Of a DNA stretch of 64,000 bases, positions 62,301-64,000 are shown piece by piece. The DNA is from Protea cynaroides. Its lineage: Eukaryota > Streptophyta > Magnoliopsida > Proteales > Proteaceae. A program made the translations under genes and the position numbers. The stretch spans positions 9,921,208 to 9,985,207 of the forward strand of contig CM053275.1 of assembly GCA_028583415.1 (NCBI GenBank). The letters run 5' to 3'. The notes beneath the pieces were generated by a model. The model searched no databases. It saw only the letters and a list, made by a program, of their open reading frames with translations, and was not told where the DNA came from. How positions within the stretch are numbered: position 1 is the first letter of the stretch; each line of letters begins with the position of its first letter.

Positions 62301-64000
62301 TAGAGATACCTTCTTCAAGCAGATAGAGACGACCCTGCATCCTACTACATCCAATTGTCCTCTTTGTTTCCAGATCCTGAAACAGACAATAAGAGAGAAA
62401 AAAAAAAAGTAACTTTGCAGATTAAAACAGACATTATACTACTAATAGACATAAGATTAATAGAGAATTTCGGGACATGAAGCACATATTGCAAAGTTAA
62501 AGAAGGAGTGCACTAAATGGAACCTTTCCCTCATACAGAGGAGAGGGTCCCATCTGCTACACGAACAATATTAGTTTCAGATGTAGGCAAGTACTGATGA
62601 AATAAGCTATGGTTACCGGTCATGTGGTCCATGGCACCAAAATCAATAATCCAAGGATTAGAGACCATTGACGCATAGTGCCCACTAAAACACATACTTG
62701 ATCGAGCAAAGTGAGAACCTGGAATGGTGGAGGTAGGAGCAGGGACAAATGACGATCTGAAAGAGGCAGCAGATGATGACTGGAGCAGTCGACTAAGGGC
62801 CTTAAGAATCTGGCTGTCTAGTAATGGGGCTGTGGGATCAGCAACTGGATGCGCTTCAGTTTGATTTCCTTGTGAGCCCTTGAAGTTCTTGAACTTTTGC
62901 AGACCCTTTTCACGTCTCTTTGCTTCAAAGTCTGCTGGTTTACCATGGAGTTTTCAACAAGTGTCTTTTGTATGCCATGGTTTGCCACAATGCTCACATT
63001 TTACCGGATCTTTGGATGCAGTATGGGCCTTGTAAGGTTGAGTGTTTGTCTGGAGAGCAGACCTATTAGGGACATAAGGTGACAACATAGTCGTTCTCCT
63101 TTGGTCTTCAAGTTGTACCATGGCATAGGCCTGTTCAAGGTTAGGAAAAGGATCCTTGCTGAGGATTTGTGAGCGAATAGGATCAAGCTCGACATTTAGT
63201 CCTGCCAAGAACGTATAGACTCTGTATTTCTCTTCCTTTTTCTTAAAAAGGGTAGCATCTTCATCACATTTGGCATGTATAGAATCACAAAATCAATGGC
63301 CTGCCAATGACTTCGTAATTGAGTATAATCCTGAGACATTGTTAACTCTTTCTGAGTAGTCTCATGAACTTTTTCTACAAGGCATAATTTAAAGCATCAT
63401 TCCCAACTTGGGAATATGTGTCCTTTACAGACTTCTAGATCTGTGTAGCAGTATCCAATAAAAGATATCCCTCGGCTATGGTGGGTTGCATTGAATTAAG
63501 TAGATATTGCATTACTATGGAATTTTCAGCATTCCATTTGTCTAGAGAAGTACCCTTAGTAAGGGGCATAGTCTTGGCGTCGGTGAGATAGCCGGATAAC
63601 CCCCGAGCCGTAATAGAAAGTTGTGTAGCCCGAGACTGCATCAAGTAGTTACCACTATCAAGTTTTGTGGTATTAGTTGGAATGATGAAATTTTCTATTT
63701 TATAAAAATCAGTTCTAGCAGACGTTACATCAGATGCCATTGCAAGCACAGGAATATAGGAAGGTCTCGATTTGGGTACGAGTAAAACCCAAAAAATCGT
63801 GATAGATAGTATGCTGGAATAAAATGATATTTGGTAAACAATGTCAATCAACCATACCAGATCAAACAAACCTCTTGGAAAGAGGAATCAATATCATGTA
63901 CAGAGATGCCGTGTTGTAATTTGCTAGGAACATAAGAAACCACCGTAGCAAGGTCGATCTTCATGTAAACAAGGAAGAAACAAGAAGGGTGATGTATACG
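55400..64000 (+). CDS. TPR3: TPR co-chaperone protein, TPR3-like (3' end beyond window)
   Basis: Six exons, 55400-55545, 57665-57758, 57841-57891, 57980-58153, 58363-58542 and 58745-58864, join in frame to 255 residues. The last ends ...SIISYPQ at a GT donor, so at least one more exon lies beyond 64000. The order matches what I recall of Arabidopsis At1g04190 (TPR3). Three TPR motifs occupy about residues 14-115. The five carboxylate-clamp residues of Hop-type TPRs fall at K15, N19, N50, K80 and R84, so binding to the EEVD tail of Hsp90/Hsp70 is expected. A conserved region follows (CWKDIFSFIVETMETVIKSW, YFLLDKEKTQTDKYAPIVNI). Intron 1 is enlarged by a TRIM array and the intron after exon 6 by a copia element. 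Coding exons are intact. Product likely cytosolic; client unknown. Confidence 0.88.
55637..56352 (+). repeat. Microsatellites in TPR3-like intron 1
   Basis: Poly(T) at about 55637-55668, (TG)n at 55784-55817, (GAA)n at about 56010-56042 and (CA)n at 56325-56352, all within one 2.1-kb intron. Confidence 0.85.
56681..57221 (-). mobile_element. TRIM retrotransposon array: three LTRs and two internal domains
   Basis: Read on the minus strand: LTR a (57221-57117, starting TGTTGAGAATAATC and ending TTAACA), PBS TGGTATCAGAGC (57116-57105), short internal region to 56994, LTR b (56993-56896), PBS TGGTATTAGAGC (56895-56884), internal region to 56798, then LTR c (56797 to about 56681, far end decayed). 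LTRs of roughly 100-117 bp, internal regions of only about 100-120 bp and no coding capacity define a terminal-repeat retrotransposon in miniature. It sits in intron 1 of the TPR gene, antisense to it. Confidence 0.82.
59121..59331 (-). repeat. 3' LTR of copia element 2
   Basis: On the minus strand it starts TGTTGTAAAAGTTGTCC at 59331, right after GAGGGGGAG, and is taken to end ...AAGTAAACA at 59121, giving 211 bp with TGTT...AACA termini. The inner edge is firm. The outer edge is inferred from the terminal bases because the second LTR is not in the window. Confidence 0.7.
59345..59820 (-). pseudogene. RNase H remnant of copia element 2
   Basis: Copia RNase H sequence broken by a frameshift: VDAYTGQKIWTENLHR..., then ...LLWLQGLLKDLGIS, NKTAISIAHNPVQHDRTKHV, EINHHLIKEKLDSGQICVPY and DIFTKRLPEKLF, ending IYAPT just before the purine tract. 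Confidence 0.85.
59821..60868 (-). pseudogene. Reverse transcriptase of copia element 2
   Basis: RVT_2 domain. The first part (60868-60350) is open: WQDAVANARWKATMVEETTA, KWIFTVKQKEDGTIDKYKAK, LVARGFTQTYGIDYQETFAP, DVKNVFLHGKLAKEVYMDVP. A stop follows at about 60350, then VDHKLFIKQRK and the catalytic VYVDDIV near 60265, another stop, then RYFLGIEVAPSTRAIYLSPR through HTRPDIAFAISLVSQFMHDP. Only a few lesions interrupt it. Confidence 0.9.
61036..62340 (-). pseudogene. GAG-pre-integrase and integrase of copia element 2
   Basis: The HHCC zinc region (QQWHQRLGHPS, FFCEACILAKQTR) leads into the integrase core. The usual first catalytic Asp (HSD-x-WGP in relatives) reads YSNVYGP here, an Asp-to-Asn change. 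The second Asp (LEILRSDNRREY) and the Glu (AQNGVAERKNRHLLEVARAL) remain. Stops occur at about 61935 and 61615. The C-terminal linker holds a hexanucleotide repeat encoding Pro-Ser and Thr-Ser runs. Confidence 0.88.
61175..61281. repeat. Hexanucleotide minisatellite in the integrase linker
   Basis: About 18 tandem GGTGAA / GTTGAA / GGTAAA units on the plus strand in three homogeneous blocks. On the coding strand they give runs of Pro-Ser and Thr-Ser. Confidence 0.92.
62341..63740 (-). pseudogene. gag and protease of copia element 2
   Basis: gag starts MASDVTSARTDFYKIENF at 63740 and includes KLDSGNYLMQSRATQLSITA, then a stop-containing UBN2-type region. A CCHC zinc knuckle CEHCGKPWHTKDTC lies at about 62959-63002. 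The protease active-site region at about 62617-62660 reads WIIDFGAMDHMTG where copia elements normally have DSG, so a required active-site residue is altered. Several stops interrupt the frame. Confidence 0.85.

Larger units (their letters stand above)
59121..64000 (-). mobile_element. Ty1/copia retrotransposon 2 (5' LTR beyond window)
   Basis: A nearly full element on the minus strand inside the last visible intron of the TPR gene. In its own order: leader (64000-63741), gag with zinc knuckle, protease, integrase, reverse transcriptase, RNase H, purine tract, 3' LTR. Domain order is the copia order (integrase before reverse transcriptase). Stops and frameshifts occur in most domains. The 5' LTR and PBS must lie past 64000. 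Its purine tract and LTR start resemble those of copia element 1. Confidence 0.9.

Overview
This is nuclear genomic DNA of a flowering plant. It contains five protein-coding genes with many spliced exons, AT-rich introns, plant-specific families (a TSO1-like CXC protein, a NETWORKED actin-binding protein), and plant-type Ty1/copia, TRIM, LINE and MITE repeats. The proteins and repeats would suit a woody early-diverging eudicot or magnoliid, but nothing in the sequence fixes the species. Exon joins below were chosen by eye from splice signals, reading-frame continuity and remembered family conservation. No alignment or transcript was available.

Layout: 1-4848 is repeat-rich intergenic DNA with small foldback elements. 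4849-10666 (+) is a ten-exon TSO1/TCX-type CXC-domain gene. 10667-20880 has no recognisable gene but holds MITEs, a foldback element with a perfect 8-bp target-site duplication, and a striking array of four ~675-bp tandem units (17637-20645). 21865-32603 (+) is a NET1-type gene (about 1856 aa) whose first coding intron carries an RTE-clade LINE remnant. 34198-37414 (-) is the ribosomal protein eS1/RPS3a gene, including a GC-AG intron. 37702-39020 is a MULE-like element. 41294-53986 (-) is EMC2, swollen to 12.7 kb by insertions that include a rearranged copia element in intron 2. 55400 to beyond 64000 (+) is a TPR co-chaperone gene, cut by the window end. Its introns hold a three-LTR TRIM array and a near full-length antisense copia element.

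The genes do not form a pathway; this is an ordinary plant gene neighbourhood: a nuclear CXC DNA-binding regulator, an actin-membrane adaptor, a ribosomal protein, an ER membrane insertase subunit and an Hsp90/Hsp70-type TPR adaptor. Most of what deserves a second look is in the mobile DNA: the copia element with an inverted gag block, the TRIM tandem array, the possible gene-capturing MULE, the tandem array with a conserved small ORF, and the consistent antisense orientation of the retroelements in host introns. I found no evidence for a new defence-like or metabolic system.
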